The notes under the pieces were generated by a model, which saw nothing but the letters and a program-made list of their open reading frames with translations, was not told where the DNA came from and did not search any database. 64,000 nucleotides of DNA, taken from positions 806,001 to 870,000 of the forward strand of contig AXZN01000020.1 in assembly GCA_000498155.1 (NCBI GenBank), written 5' to 3'. The translations under genes and the position numbers were made by a program. Shown here piece after piece: positions 21,300 through 33,345 of this stretch. The stretch comes from Shiraia sp. slf14 (taxonomy: Eukaryota > Ascomycota > Dothideomycetes > Pleosporales > Shiraiaceae). How positions within the stretch are numbered: position 1 is the first letter of the stretch; each line of letters starts with the position of its first letter.

Positions 21300-24119
21300 T
21301 GTGGGGGGATTTGAGGTTTGGGGTTGAAGGGTTGGAAAGAGGAGGTGGTGTGGTAAGTGGTCAGTCGTAGTTTGTAGAGTATAGAGTAATGTGGTAATTG
21401 AAGAGTAGGTTATTTGTCTTTGTCGAAGGAGAGATGGTTTGGTTTGGTATGATATGTTAGGCTACGAAAGAAGTAATTCAGCAAGGCGTGCACAGTGAGA
21501 TTATGACCTCACTAGCTGAGTCAAGTGACATCATGAGGTCAGCCGTTGATTGATATGGGTCGTACAAAGAGATTTTCAGGTAATGTGGAGAGGGATAGGG
21601 ACGATTTACAAAGGGTGTGATCGAGATGTGTTGCTGTTGTGTATACATTGGGTGGGGTGAGGTGTGGTGTGCTCTGATTGGCTGATGCATGAGCGACCAA
21701 CATCCAAGATCGTAGGTCTTACATCGATGTATGAGCGTGCTAAAATTATGTCGTGGACTGTGTAGGTAGGATTTGATACGAAGAAGTTGGAATTAAGGCT
21801 AAATATAGTTTTGCGGTATTTCATGCTTTGTTGAGGTGTTTGCTTATGTTTTTATTTCAAGAAATGTAGATTTAAGAATGATTGCAGAGAAATCATAAAA
21901 GAAGTCTTTTCTTTTTCTTTAATCAATTGCAGGTGATTGATATTTACGATCTCAATGAACGCAGCGTGATAGCCCAGCTTGAAATCAAATTACAATTCGT
22001 GGACTACCTAGAACTTACGACACTCTCCTTGCTCATGCTAGGTTCTACACTTGATACTCACCGTCACATGTGTGTTGTTGCGATCGGGGGCCAAGTTTTA
22101 GCCAAGGCGATTGACACGAGTGGCTGAAGCATGAGAGACCACTCTTAAACGAGGTTATTCTGGGCAGCGACAATTCGAGACTTGGTGCCATGATACAAGT
22201 TTGGTCCTTTTACGATGCAGACTACCTATGTGGATGCTCATCAAGTTTTCATCAAGAGTAGCCGGACTTTGGTACGGATAATTTGCAGTGCAACATGCAA
22301 AGTGGTAGCGATCCCGTGCAATTGCATCAGAGGCTGAGTGCTGAATCAGTCGGCCAATGCTAATCTACCCGAGTCCATGCCTTATCGGATAAGAGGAACC
22401 AAGACATTCATCCAGTCTTGATCGCAATCTGCGATTTGATGAAGGGAGCGACCAGGTCAATCCTGCGTAGTGGCGAGATTTGCTCCTCCACAGCTCGTGT
22501 GCAGAACTAGCTGAGCAAGGCTGGCACGAATGTCCGTCGACAAAGCCGACCAGCCTACGAATTCGGCGAGTTTCTCTTCACCGCTTACCAAATGGTTCTG
22601 GAGAGTGGGACGACGAAGACGACCTCGTCGCCCCGCGGCAGCATCCGCGGTCAGTGCTTGCCATTGGAGGACAGCGCTAGCAAAAGCTTCATGACAGGTG
22701 GGAGGAATAGGAGAAGGCTGACACAGCAATTGTGAGTGTGCACAATTTCGATAGATGAAGCTGGCTAGCCCAAGAGGGTCGAAGCTAATATAAGAAGAGG
22801 CTGGACTGATAAAGACCTTGGCTCAACGTCCCGAAGTGCATGCTCCGGCATTTCTGCAAGCAGAAGAGGGTGCGGTGCGGCGGTGACGCGCACAAATGAA
22901 CGACGAGGCTACGGGCGTAGAAGTGTGGATACGGGAAATTATCATGACGGGGGCCTGGATTCTGGGCCTGTCGGAACCCACCTGCTAAGGTCAAGGTTGG
23001 GGAGAAGACATGCGGTGTATCCGAGCTGAGGATGAGATGGATGTACTATGTAGGACAGACGATGAATCGATAGCTGGACAGCAGTCTGGTGACGCAAGAA
23101 TATGGAGAGGATGGTGTTGAGCGAACGCTTCCAGAAAGAGGCGTTCAGGGGCATGATGGCGGTTGGATGGTGTTGTATGGTCAGCATGAACAACAGCGGA
23201 CCCGGTCGGCAATCTGAAGTCAGCCAATGAGGGCACTCGGCGGCAGCGTACCTGCATTAAAGCGCCCCATTGTGGCTTTAAGCGAGTCTTGAACTGGGGG
23301 CGGATCTGCGGTGTTTCTAAATAAACGGCCACAGTGCATGCAGCGCCATCGATAGCGGCCTCCTGAGTGTGCACTACGCCAAAAATTGGACGTGATGGTG
23401 ATAGAGCCAGCGCAGAAGGCCTGCTAGCAAGCACGCATGAAGAGGTTATAGACGACAGGTGTCAGTGAACGGTAGCAGAAGGGGGTAACCCTGGAATGTA
23501 AAAGGCACCATTGCAGTGTACACAAAAGCTCAAACACAGTGGCTTGGGTTGACCCTGGCCGGGCTCCCTCCCGGCACAACAAGGCTATCCTGTGCAACGG
23601 CGCAGTGCTTGGCCAATGGGAAGCCTTGCACGCCATGCAGCGCCCGTGAAGCTCTTCTCACGCCCGCTCGGCGCCTCATCTACCTCGCGCACCCAGCCGT
23701 TCCTTCCTTCTCCATCCCACTCTCGAGCTCGAGGCTGCCGTCGCTCTTTTTACTAACCTTCACTCCCACTGCTGCCTCCTCCTCCCGTCCGCATCTTACC
23801 CCAGTCATTCTTTTTCAGAGGGTTGGACAGTGTTTGTGTTTGTTGTTGGTACCTGGACTCTACTGTTGGTTGCATTGTCCTATCCGCTCCTTTTGCCTGC
23901 CCTTCGCTGCCGCCGTTCGCACCATTCACTCCTCGATTGGGCTTCACGACCGCATTACGACTTACGTTGTTAATACCTCGACTCTCCTGCGCCATCTCGG
24001 GCACCTATACACACCGCATCCACTGCACTCTCCCACTCAACCCCTGAGACGATCGCGTGGCTTCCAACCCTACGAGCATTCTCCATTGGACGACCGTATG
24101 AGACACTGGTCTTAGAGCC
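21300..24119. other. long gene-poor stretch
   Basis: About 2.8 kb with only short or compositionally poor open frames on both strands. From about 23500 the sequence is pyrimidine-rich and probably forms the promoter and 5' leader of the next gene; the 199-codon frame at 23516-24115 there is low-complexity and ends just before that gene's ATG. No gene is supported. Confidence 0.45.
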
Positions 24120-26238
24120 ATGCACCATCACCAGCACGCCCACATGCACCACCATGTGCAGAGGAGTCCACATGTTGCAGCCAGCACCTTCGGCAGTGCG
24201 ACCCTAGTGGATCGCGCAAGTCGTGTTCTTGTTGCACGATCGTCATGCACAAACGACAGCGACCCTGGCTGCACCAAGCCTACTCAAGTCCCCACCATTG
24301 CCATTGCTCTCGCTGTAGTGTATGTTGACCAACACCATTATACTGACTGCGCTAACATGTCGCAGAGTACCTATCGTTGGCCTCATGATTGTCTTGGTCA
24401 TTCTACACCGCAGGAACAAGAGGAAGCTCGCTGAAGAGGATGCTAGGGACAAGTACAAGTCCATGGACTGGGGCATGGAAGGAGGAGTAGGCGGAGTCAA
24501 GAAGGGAAAAGGTGGTCCAGAGATGGCTCTCACGGAGAAAGACCTTCAAGGCGCCCACAACCGTGGTCTGTCCATGGAGACTGGAAGCCCTTATATTCTG
24601 CCTGTTGGCCTGCACGGCTCACGGGAATCGTTCCACTCGCTCTCTCGCTCACACAACGACCCGCACGATCCTTATCGCCCAGTCACATTCCTCAACGACG
24701 GTCAGAGTGTTCGCAGCCAAAGTCGCGCATATGGACACGATAATGGCTCCCTATACACTACATCCAGCGGTGGAACCGAAAAGCACAGGATGGGAGCAGG
24801 CTTATTGAACAATGCGCAGAGGATGTCCACTTCAAACCCAATTCGAGTCGAGCCACTGTCACCCGATGGCTCACGATCCCCAGATGGCAAGCTCTCAGAC
24901 CAAGGTATTGCTCTAAGCCCATTGAACCCTCGCTACGAGAACGAACCACTCCCTGCGCCTCCAGCACCACCTGCCAATGCTGCTTCACCTGAGTCAAAAG
25001 CTGCCACACCCGCCAATGTACCAATCATTTCAGCCCCCAAGCCCGCCGCAACAAGGTCGTCTGTCCAAGAACCAACAGCCCCTACTTACCCACCTCGTAT
25101 CCAGTCCCAGGCAGCTGTCGTGCATGAAAGTGCCAATGCCAACACCGCCAGCATGATCAGCACCTCAAGTTATGGCGATGGCTTCCAGATCACACCCCCT
25201 TCGCCTCCTCGCCAAACCGAGACTGCTCCTGTTCCACAAGGTCCTTTCGCACCTCAACCTCGCCGCCCCGACAATCGAAACACATTAGGCGTTGATGAAT
25301 TTGGCCACAGCACTAACCGCTTATCGATTCTGCGCCCACTTCCCCCAGATGTACCCGAAGAATCGGAAGAGAACCCTGAAGATCGTGCAAACCGTATCCG
25401 TTCTTTCTACAAGGAATACTTCGATGACTCGAAACCTGAACCTGCTGGCGGACACTCTTACACCGACTACTACGAGGATTATGGTTCCGAGTACCACCAA
25501 GATGGCGCCTTGTTTGATACCAACTCGAGAGCGTTCGTCGCTGCCCAGCCTAATGCTCCATTCGCTGCCCCCGTTACTCGCCGTGCCATGACTCCTCCGC
25601 CCCGTGCTCCCCCGCGATTCCGCAGTGGCACTGTCACTGGTGGACCAGGTCCTCGCGGACAGCACATGTCGAACAGCTCATTGGCCTCGTCTCAATATCC
25701 ACCACGTGGTATGTCATCCATGAGTGGTCGCCTACCTGCCCCAGGTCCCCGGAAACCTCTCCCTCCACCTGCAGCATTGTCCTCGTTACCTACGCCCGCC
25801 AAGTTGTCTGCTGATGCCATGGTCTTCAATCCCCTCGACTTTGCCCCACCTGTGTCTTTCAGGGACAGGCAGAATGGTTTGAGGCCAGACAGCCCATTGG
25901 GAACTTCTAGACCATACAGCCCAACAGTCCGACCTCACACTCCATTGGCTAGCTCATACGACGACTTGGCAGCTATGCCTAGCCCGCATTTGCTTCGCAA
26001 ATCTGGTACTTTCACCGCCCTTGACTTTGCACCACCACCACGATTCCGCGACCCTGGCTCCAATGCCTCTGATGCTGGTTCCATCCGCTCGAACCGTTCT
26101 GGCATGTCACAAGCGAGTAGATTCGCTATCGCCAACGGAGCCAATCGTGTCAGCAAGATCCCCAAGGGCGTAGTGTTTACCAAGGACGATTTGATGACGC
26201 AACTTCGGCCGAAGATGGACCTTGTCAGCAAAGCATAA
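24120..26238 (+). CDS. single-pass membrane protein with long disordered cytosolic tail
   Basis: Model: exons 24120-24319 and 24366-26238, 690 aa, 46-nt intron in phase 2. The N-terminus is strikingly His-rich (MHHHQHAHMHHHVQR). One membrane helix spans about residues 59-83 (TIAIALAVVVPIVGLMIVLV) and the intron falls inside it. It is followed by a positive stop (HRRNKRK), so the N-terminus should face outside or the lumen. The tail of about 600 residues is Pro/Ser-rich and disordered. It carries two copies of a motif, FNPLDFAPPVSFRD and FTALDFAPPPRFRD, near the C-terminus, and a KKGKGGPEMAL block after the helix. I know no function. The layout (small outer part, one helix, long tail) resembles fungal cell-surface sensors or adaptors, but there is no Cys-rich WSC domain. 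Confidence 0.75.
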
Positions 26239-27618
26239 ATCAACCACCTTTTCTTTTGCGCGATTATCCATATACACAGTCTAGCTGTGACGACAAATCA
26301 GCAGTATCCTCAATCACTTCCTATGCTCGCTGGCTGAGCTTGTGCACATATCTGAACAATCTAAAAGCTCAAGCAATATTTTTACCGGCCCCATCGACTT
26401 TGACGGGCGCGGACGCGACGATTTCCCTTCGAAATGGCTTAGACAAAGCGTGTTTTATTGGTTCCTCATCAGCACATCCAGCTATGACTGTTGCTTCGTG
26501 TAGATGCTTGTCATTGTATTTTCTCTCTTTATCCACATCGCGGGCTCTCCAGCGTACTCACAGTAAATCCAACCCGCGGATGCTCTTATTGTTAGGGCGC
26601 GTTATTTAGCGGAATGGGCAGGTCAAAGGCATATGGCGTTCATATTTTTTAATTTCTATTCTTTACAATGCGAGGTAGCAGAGAGAAGGAGAAGAGGGAG
26701 AGATGTAAGTGTATGTGTAGGAGAGAATATGTAGGAGGAAGTCGAGCATGTTTGCATATAGAGTAGGGAAATGAAGAGGCATTGCAAAGGAATATCATTG
26801 AAACTGAGTGCATGAGAAGTGTCAATGTGATGGTATGTTGAAGATGATGTTTGCGTTACCCAGGTACGGATCCCAAAGGTGGACGATGAAGGAGTAGTAT
26901 ACAAGCTAATTGATACAGATAATCGTCATGAACAAGACAGACGATCTTCTTGGCTTCGATTCCCAAGAAGCTTAAAGCGAGAACACAAGACCCAAGAGTA
27001 TTTACATTCTTGACGCAGAAGAAGTATTCTTGGCACACGTTCTTCGCTCCCCCGCTCCAAACACATCACAATATCAGCACTTGTCGATCATCCGCTCCCT
27101 CCCTGGGATGATCTAGATCTCTGTATCTTGCAGCCACGCACGCGATAGATGCAGTCGGACAACAAAAATAGCCCTGAATTCGTATGCTACATCGCAGCCC
27201 GGCACCTTCGGCAACGTCATAAATACCCTCACCCACACACGCGTCCTGCGTTACCGTCCCACAACATCCACCACGATTCGTGTACAAAGAAGACACAGAA
27301 TTGTGCACGTAGCCAATTGCCATGCATTGTGGCGCTTCCGATGCAATGGCATTACGACTTTAGCGGCTTGCGCGTTGGGGCGGCGATGAGGTCGGTGAGG
27401 TCTAGAGGAGGCACGACGTCATAGGTGCGGAAAACGATCGACGCTTTCGACGTGATGGAATTGTTAAACTTTAAGCTGCCATTCGGACGTATGTGGGATG
27501 TGTTTACTCCCAGCCTCCTTGTATTTCAAAATATTTCCTTTCCTAACTTTCCAATCGTTCATATAGAGTGTTTCCCTAGAAAAAAAAATACACTGTAATC
27601 CAAGCAATTCCCAATACA
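26239..27618. other. intergenic, no gene supported
   Basis: About 1.4 kb between two plus-strand genes. No protein-like frame and no RNA gene recognised. Confidence 0.5.
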
Positions 27619-28679
27619 ATGCGTCGACCCTTCTTCACCCGCCGCCGCGCCTCCGACGACACAGCCGTAGAATCCACCAACCCGTCCTCCCACCCTCACC
27701 CAGATCTCTCCAAAGCGCAACTCAAGCGCGCAACGCGCACCCGAAAAATCTGGGCCCTCCTAACATCCTTCCTACTCTTCGTCACAGTGGTCTTCCTCAT
27801 CCTCGTAGAAATCGCGGGCGTCAAGAACAAAGACATCATCAACGAATGGTACTTCATCCGCTTTGACTTCAGCAACGTGGTACCCTCGTCAGTCCCGAAT
27901 TTCGCGCTGATCAACACGATTGCGCAAACGTTGGGATTGCATGATTTCTACCAAGTAGGATTGTGGGGGTTTTGCGAGGGATATAAGAGTGAGGGCGTGA
28001 CGTTTTGTTCGAAGCCCGAGACGCTGTATTGGTTTAATCCCGTTGAAATCATTCGTAATGAACTCCTCGCCGGGGCTTCTAGTACGTCCTTTTCTCCCTC
28101 CTTCCCCCATTCCCTCTCCCCATCCCCTATCACCCCCACCCCCAACCCCAACCCCAAAACCACGCTAATGTCCTAAAAGTCAACCTCCCCGCCGAAATCA
28201 ACAACATCCTCTCCCTCATCAAACTCGCCTCGCAATGGATGTTCGGCCTCTTCCTCACATCCGCCTGCCTCTCCTTCCTGCTCATCTTCCTCACCCCCCT
28301 CTCGCTCTTCACCCGCTGGCTCACGCTCCCCGTCGCGCTCTTCACCCTGCTCAACGCACTCATCACCGTCGCCGCGAGCGTCATTGCAACCGTCATGTTC
28401 ATCATCTTTAAGAACACGATTACGAGCATTGAGGAGTTGAATATCGGCGCGGAACTGGGGGTCAAGGTGTTTGTGTTTATGTGGATTGCGGCGGCGGGGA
28501 GTATACTTGCGGCGGTCGGGCAGGTGGGGTTGTTGTGTTGTTGTGCGAGTCGTAGGGATGTGAAGAAGGGGAGGAAGAGGGGGAGTGAGAAGGCGTATGA
28601 GGGGAGTGGTGCGGCGGGTGGGGTGGGGGTTGTTGCGGGTGAGGGGAGGGAGAAGAGGAGGTTTTGGCAGAGGCGGTAG
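27619..28679 (+). CDS. SUR7/PalI-family four-helix membrane protein
   Basis: Model: exons 27619-28081 and 28180-28679, 320 aa, 98-nt intron in phase 1. After a basic N-terminus there is a first helix (about 51-70, ALLTSFLLFVTVVFLILVEI). An extracellular loop of about 120 residues carries the paired cysteines of the family (LWGFCEGYKSEGVTFC). Three helices follow (about 195-220, 230-255 and 272-295). The tail is Lys/Gly-rich and cytosolic. SUR7-family proteins sit in eisosome-linked plasma membrane patches or act in pH signalling (PalI). The family is clear from the G-x-C-x...-C loop and topology; which member it is, is not. Confidence 0.82.
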
Positions 28680-28970
28680 GCGGTGTTTGAACGTGGGAGG
28701 GTGAGGAGTGTGGGTTGAGTTGATAGGTTTGCATTGTCTATTGTGATTTTTTGGCGTGGCGTTGGTTTGAGGAATGCATTGCGGTGGCGTTTGGGTGTTT
28801 AGATTGGTAATGTGTAGAATAGATCACGATATTGTTACAATATGCTCCATGGTCTTACAGAGTTGTGGTGGCAGTGACAGCAAACGTTTGAAAAGAAAAT
28901 TGGATTGGGTATCTCGAATATCAACGTTTTAAACGCTTAGGAATGAAGGAAGCATCATCGAGTATGTGCG
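28680..28970. other. convergent 3' intergenic region
   Basis: Short space between the SUR7-family gene and the 3' end of the next minus-strand gene. Nothing coding seen. Confidence 0.5.
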
Positions 28971-29698
28971 TTATATCGCCTTGGAACGATACTTCAACTT
29001 CTCCAATTCCCCCAGATCCATAACCCTCAACTCCCTCCTTGCCCATAATATGACACTCATAATCAACCCTGGTAAATACCCCCCTCCAATCATAACCCCC
29101 TCGTTCCAACTACTCCCTCTCCAAAGCTCCACCACCGCCAGCAAAACACAAATACCCGTATTCGCAGGCACAATATACTTCGCCAACACCTCCGCTACCT
29201 CCTCCCCAACAAACGGCACCTTTGGCCTCTCGAACGTCCCACTCCCTGAATCTTGACTGGGCACATTCAGTCCATAACCCCCTCTTTTCGCTTTCTTAGC
29301 CCCACCTCCGTTTTTTAAATCTGTAACATGCAACACCCCAACTTTAACAGGCGGCAGCGGCAGAAACCACAACGTATACGCACTCGCCAGTAAACTCGCT
29401 ATCGCCAACAAACTCGACGGGAAACTCGTGCTGAAGAGCAGCGGAACATGTAATATCGCGGGTGCGAGTGGGAATACAAGGAGGAGCGAGGTGTATATGC
29501 GCGTTGAAGAAGTGTCTCGTGTGGAGAGTGTGGAGATGAGTGTTTCTTGATCTGTAGGGAGTGTTAGATGGTGGGGTAATTTGGAAGACGTTGAGATGGA
29601 AGAAAAGTACCTTGCTCGTCCATGCCTTGTTCTAAAGTCTCCTCATCATCGGATTCTGACGGGTAGTGGAATGTGCGGCGGAGGCGGGTGGATGCCAT
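28971..29698 (-). CDS. multi-pass membrane protein, conserved hypothetical
   Basis: Model: exons 29698-29611 and 29551-28971 on the minus strand, 222 aa, 59-nt intron in phase 1. A polar N-terminus (MASTRLRRTFHYPSESDDEE) is followed by hydrophobic segments at about residues 48-68 and 70-92 (LLAIASLLASAYTLWFLPL), a polar loop, then two more at about 150-168 and 178-195 (YIVPANTGICVLLAVVELW, GYLPGLIMSVILWA). The C-terminus (RVMDLGELEKLKYRSKAI) looks like the conserved tail of a fungal family that I know only as uncharacterised. Four helices with both ends in the cytosol is the simplest topology. No catalytic motif is visible. Confidence 0.72.
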
Positions 29699-30345
29699 GG
29701 TTGCGCTGCGATGCGCCGGAAGGTGTGGAGCGATGATTCACAGGAGTTGGTGAAGTCGGGGCTGAGTGAGTGGTGTGTGGCGATAAAATGTTGGTGTAAT
29801 GTGAGTTGTAGAGTCACGGCGGAAACGTGGTGTTGGGAAGGCAACAGTTTTTCTATGAGTGGTGGTGTTGGTGGTAGGTGCGATGACGTTGCGGGAGGTT
29901 TGGCGCGTGGCGTGGACCCTGAGTTTAACTAGCGCGTCTTTAATCACACCTTCGTTCTTGTCAGTCATTGATAGTCCTGCCACGGAGGTAATATCAAAGT
30001 AAAATATTCATGTTATTCAATTCAGCTTGATGAGAAGTGTAAGTTCCTACAATACGTTCTCTAAATATAACAGCCTGCGCTACTAGCCTTCCCTTGGATA
30101 TGACGAACACTTGAAAAGAAATTGGCACGATGACTTCGCAGAGTGACTGGCCGCTATTTGATCAGCGTTTTCGTATGACCACAGTCACTGCACCTAAGTA
30201 TGACATATATGTATGTGACTGTGAGCTGCTAGCTCTTTGAATACTTATGACACAACTGTTCGAGTGTATAAAGACAGCCTTTGTAGCGACCCTTATCATA
30301 GTTCTCTTCGATCAGCATCAATTTTATCTTTGAACCCACCCAACC
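29699..30345. other. divergent promoter region
   Basis: Lies between the minus-strand membrane protein and the first CorA-like gene. A TATA-like stretch (GTGTATAAAGAC) at about 30264 sits about 75 bp before the CorA-like start. No gene. Confidence 0.45.
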
Positions 30346-32181
30346 ATGTCGGTATCAGAAGTCTTCAAGAAATCCATGTTCTCTCAATCAGTTACGTGTT
30401 CAGAGGAATTCTTTGAACGCTGGACCCCTTGGATGTTCGGAAACCCTGACCAAGCAAGACTTCAATTACATTGTTGGTCGACTAAAGATCTCAGCAGCTT
30501 CCAGAAACGCCCTGAATTACCTGATGCTGTGGTGGAGTTTTTAGATGAAACCACAGAGAAAACCGAAGATGTAGTCAAAGCTGATGGAAACGAATCTACC
30601 AAAGATGACGCGCTATCAGCTACCCGAGCTGACTCGACAGACAATTCATCCCAAGACTTAACTTGTACTGAAAAGCGTGGTCTGGCAGATGGTGCCGCGG
30701 TATTGAGATACTCAGTCACCGAGGTAGACTTATCAAAGTTGAAGCAGCTTATCAGGGTAATGATGATAGTGGCGATTTCAAAGATTCAGCATGTTGACTT
30801 TTGACAGGCTACAAACGGCCAGTTCCGAATCTTGTATGTCTATTTGGCTCAATTTGATTGTGTCGCGCTGACACCCACAGTTTCTTACGACGGCACAATT
30901 CGCACGCACGAATGCAAATCACCAGAGAACAATTGGAACTTCTCATTGAAGAGTGCCAAATGTTTCCAAGACTGAAAGAGATTTTCGTAGATTTTAGAAC
31001 ATACTACAAATATCATTATGAACTTGAAATTGCGCCAAGATTCATTATCCATCAACCAACGATGACGGAAAAGTTCAAAGCTCCTGCTTTTGGTAAGCCT
31101 TATGCCTTTGATCGCACTCAGATTGCACATGCTCATCAAGGTACAGAATTAGCATATATTGTGCAGTCTGCTGCATTCACGAATTTGCCAGACCATGAGC
31201 CCTGGGTACTTCGCCAATTTGCAGTTTATCACAAATTCGTTGCTCGTGGTCCGTCTCAATGTTCAACTTGGCTATTGACTGGAGCTTCTCAGGCACTTGA
31301 GGAACACATTCCGAGTTACTCGTCTTGCGATCCTTATAAAGCAAATCCATTCGAATTACACGTCACGTTTCTCAATGTTGCGATAGCGACTTGGCGAGAG
31401 TACCTTTCAAATCTATTTCAAAGGGTACAAAAAATGGTGAGTTAATTCTCTGCCCTACTTTGCCATGGCTCATTTTCGCAGAAACAGTATACAGCAGTGA
31501 TCCGTCCGCATGAAGAAAAGCACTATTGTCCCTTAGGGGAGGAAGTTCCTGCAGACTTATCTAAACTCGAAGATAAGGTCGCGGAAGTGGCAACATGTCT
31601 GGAGCACACTCTGGAAACCTTGAAGGTCATTATCCAAATTTACCGTCGTTACAAGATTGATCTAGAGAAGTATCCAGATCCTCAGACACCGGCTGCTTCG
31701 CTTTCCGAGTCTGATAACGACGAGATATTATACAAGCTTGAAGAGCAGTACGAATACGTCTCATGGGAACTAAAAAAAGTCGGAATGATCTTGCAGCTGA
31801 CCTCAGGCATTGCAAGAAAAGTAAGTATCACATATTTGACCATACTTCTCAAGTTAATTATCATCACAGATAAGTTCCACGTCAATTCTGCAATGCTACT
31901 TCCGCCTGAAATTGTTGTTTGAATTAAATGATGAACGAGATGCAGAGACTAAGGCGATTTCACAATGCAATGACCAATTGAAAACGCTAGTTAAGATGAA
32001 TCAGGAACGAGGTGCAGAGACTAAGGCGATTTTGCAATGCAATGAACAACTGAAATTGCTAGTTAAGATGAATCAGGAACAAAATGCAGAGGCTGAAGAG
32101 GATGTGAGAAATAAGGAGCGACTAAAGATTATGGAGGAAATAAAAGAATCCGTGTTTGGGTCGAAAATGGCACTGGCCTAG
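30346..32181 (+). CDS. CorA-like transporter domain protein lacking the membrane helices
   Basis: Model: exons 30346-30756, 30808-30833, 30881-31092, 31141-31436, 31482-31820 and 31870-32181, 531 aa. Its exons of 26 and 296 nt match those of the CorA-like gene at the right end of the window, which supports the joins. The soluble part carries the family blocks FFLRRHNSHARMQITREQLE, LRQFAVYHKF, CSTWLLTGAS and NPFELHVTFLNVAIATWREYL. These are the N-terminal cytosolic domain of fungal CorA-like divalent-cation transporters. In the last exon, where the relative has two membrane helices, this protein instead has a 24-residue repeat (core AETKAI..CN.QLK.LVKMNQE, two full copies and a partial) and stops. 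There is thus no membrane anchor. It may be a soluble partner or regulator, or a decayed transporter. Confidence 0.75.
31933..32100 (+). repeat. 72-bp tandem repeat in the last exon of the CorA-like gene
   Basis: Units start at 31933, 32005 and 32077, giving two full copies and a partial third. The 72-bp length keeps the reading frame and encodes the 24-residue coiled-coil-like repeats. Units 1 and 2 differ by few bases, so the duplication is recent. Confidence 0.8.
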
Positions 32182-32953
32182 GACTGGGTGGATTAAATGT
32201 AATGTGGACATGCCAAACATGGCACCATTCAGACACTCGGAATGGACTGCCCGCTTTTCAGCAGAGCATGACCTCTAGCAGCTAGGCTGAAGTTCCCTAT
32301 CATGTTTTTTATATGTCTTATGTTAGTGTAAAATTGAGATCATCTATCCTATTTCTCCATGCCCATGTCGCGTGAAGTTAAATTTCGAAAATTGCTAGTG
32401 TCAGGACCTTGCTTGAATACCAGCCTCTATATTTGCAATAGTGCAAACAGACTCATTTCGTAACAGCTTTTGCTATTGCTTGCCATTCGTCATAACATTT
32501 TCCTAAGATATGATAGGAAGTAGTCAATAGCTAGCTTTTTCACAACAAGCAGAACTATCATGAAAGGCTGGCGCGATAATGATTGTATAGTAAATAATGA
32601 ATTGTTGTAGTCAAATAAGTTTAGACCACATCAATGCGCCGTTTAAGCCGAGCTAACAGGTTGTTCATACAATATACGCTCCACGTATCCGTCATACAAC
32701 AGAGGTCCATCTTTATGCCGCATACAGTATTGTAGAAGTCTTCCTTAATGGTTTCAAGTCGTACATATAGTCCGACACCTAGTGATACAATTCGTCCAAA
32801 TGCAAACGACTCGGGCCTTTTGTGCTATAGGCAGCCCAGTATGATCGATATGCTGTTTGGTCACTCTATTTTCCATAGAAGAATGTTGAAATAAAGCTGA
32901 CAAAGTATCAGAGATGCGTAGCTTGTATCATATACGTTAAACTCACACCAAAG
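32182..32953. other. AT-rich intergenic region
   Basis: Between the CorA-like gene and the 3' end of the small membrane protein gene. No coding signal seen on either strand. Confidence 0.5.
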
Positions 32954-33169
32954 CTACGCCAGCTCGAAAACTTGTTGCAAGCTTTTCTGTTTCTGCATGT
33001 GCCGAAGCTGGAGAATGGCAACAGCGATTCCGATGACGGCTACGGCGAGTCCGATGAGACTAAATGCAAAGGTTGTGGCCACAGAATCGGAATTGTCGGT
33101 TGAGCGGGAGTTGCTTGACGGAAGTACCGTTATAGAAATGATCGGGGTTGAGTCTGTGGAAGGTGGCAT
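32954..33169 (-). CDS. small single-helix membrane protein
   Basis: Single exon on the minus strand, 71 aa. The first 30 residues are Ser/Thr-rich and polar (MPPSTDSTPIISITVLPSSN). One strong membrane helix spans about residues 31-52 (TTFAFSLIGLAVAVIGIAVA). It ends in ILQLRHMQKQK and a short polar tail. There is no cleavable signal peptide, so a type of tail or signal anchor is likely. I do not know the family. Support comes from the sharp hydrophobic profile and from a related decayed sequence at 36003-36170 that keeps the I-x-QLR-x-M motif right after the helix. It is transcribed divergently from the Zn2Cys6-ankyrin gene across a promoter packed with GTGCGAA repeats. Confidence 0.65.
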   Translation of the reverse strand: MPPSTDSTPIISITVLPSSNSRSTDNSDSVATTFAFSLIGLAVAVIGIAVAILQLRHMQKQKSLQQVFELA

Positions 33170-33345
33170 GATGGCGTTTGACGATCAGGAATTCATGTAA
33201 GGGTTCAACTCGAATTTTGTGTATAAGTTACTCTCACTGTAGCGTTGGTATGAGGGCGAGAAGGTGCTTTGGCTTCTATTTTATATATGCTGGGATTGTG
33301 ACTTCTCACAACGCACAGCGCTCCACGACCTTCAACCTGCGAAAG

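Noticed and set aside
22457..23434. Several minus-strand frames of 80-147 codons
   Set aside because: Overlapping frames on both strands, no motif, no splice-consistent joins.
23516..24115. 199-codon plus-strand open frame
   Set aside because: Lies in the pyrimidine-rich leader of the gene starting at 24120; Ser/Pro/Leu-rich with no motif.
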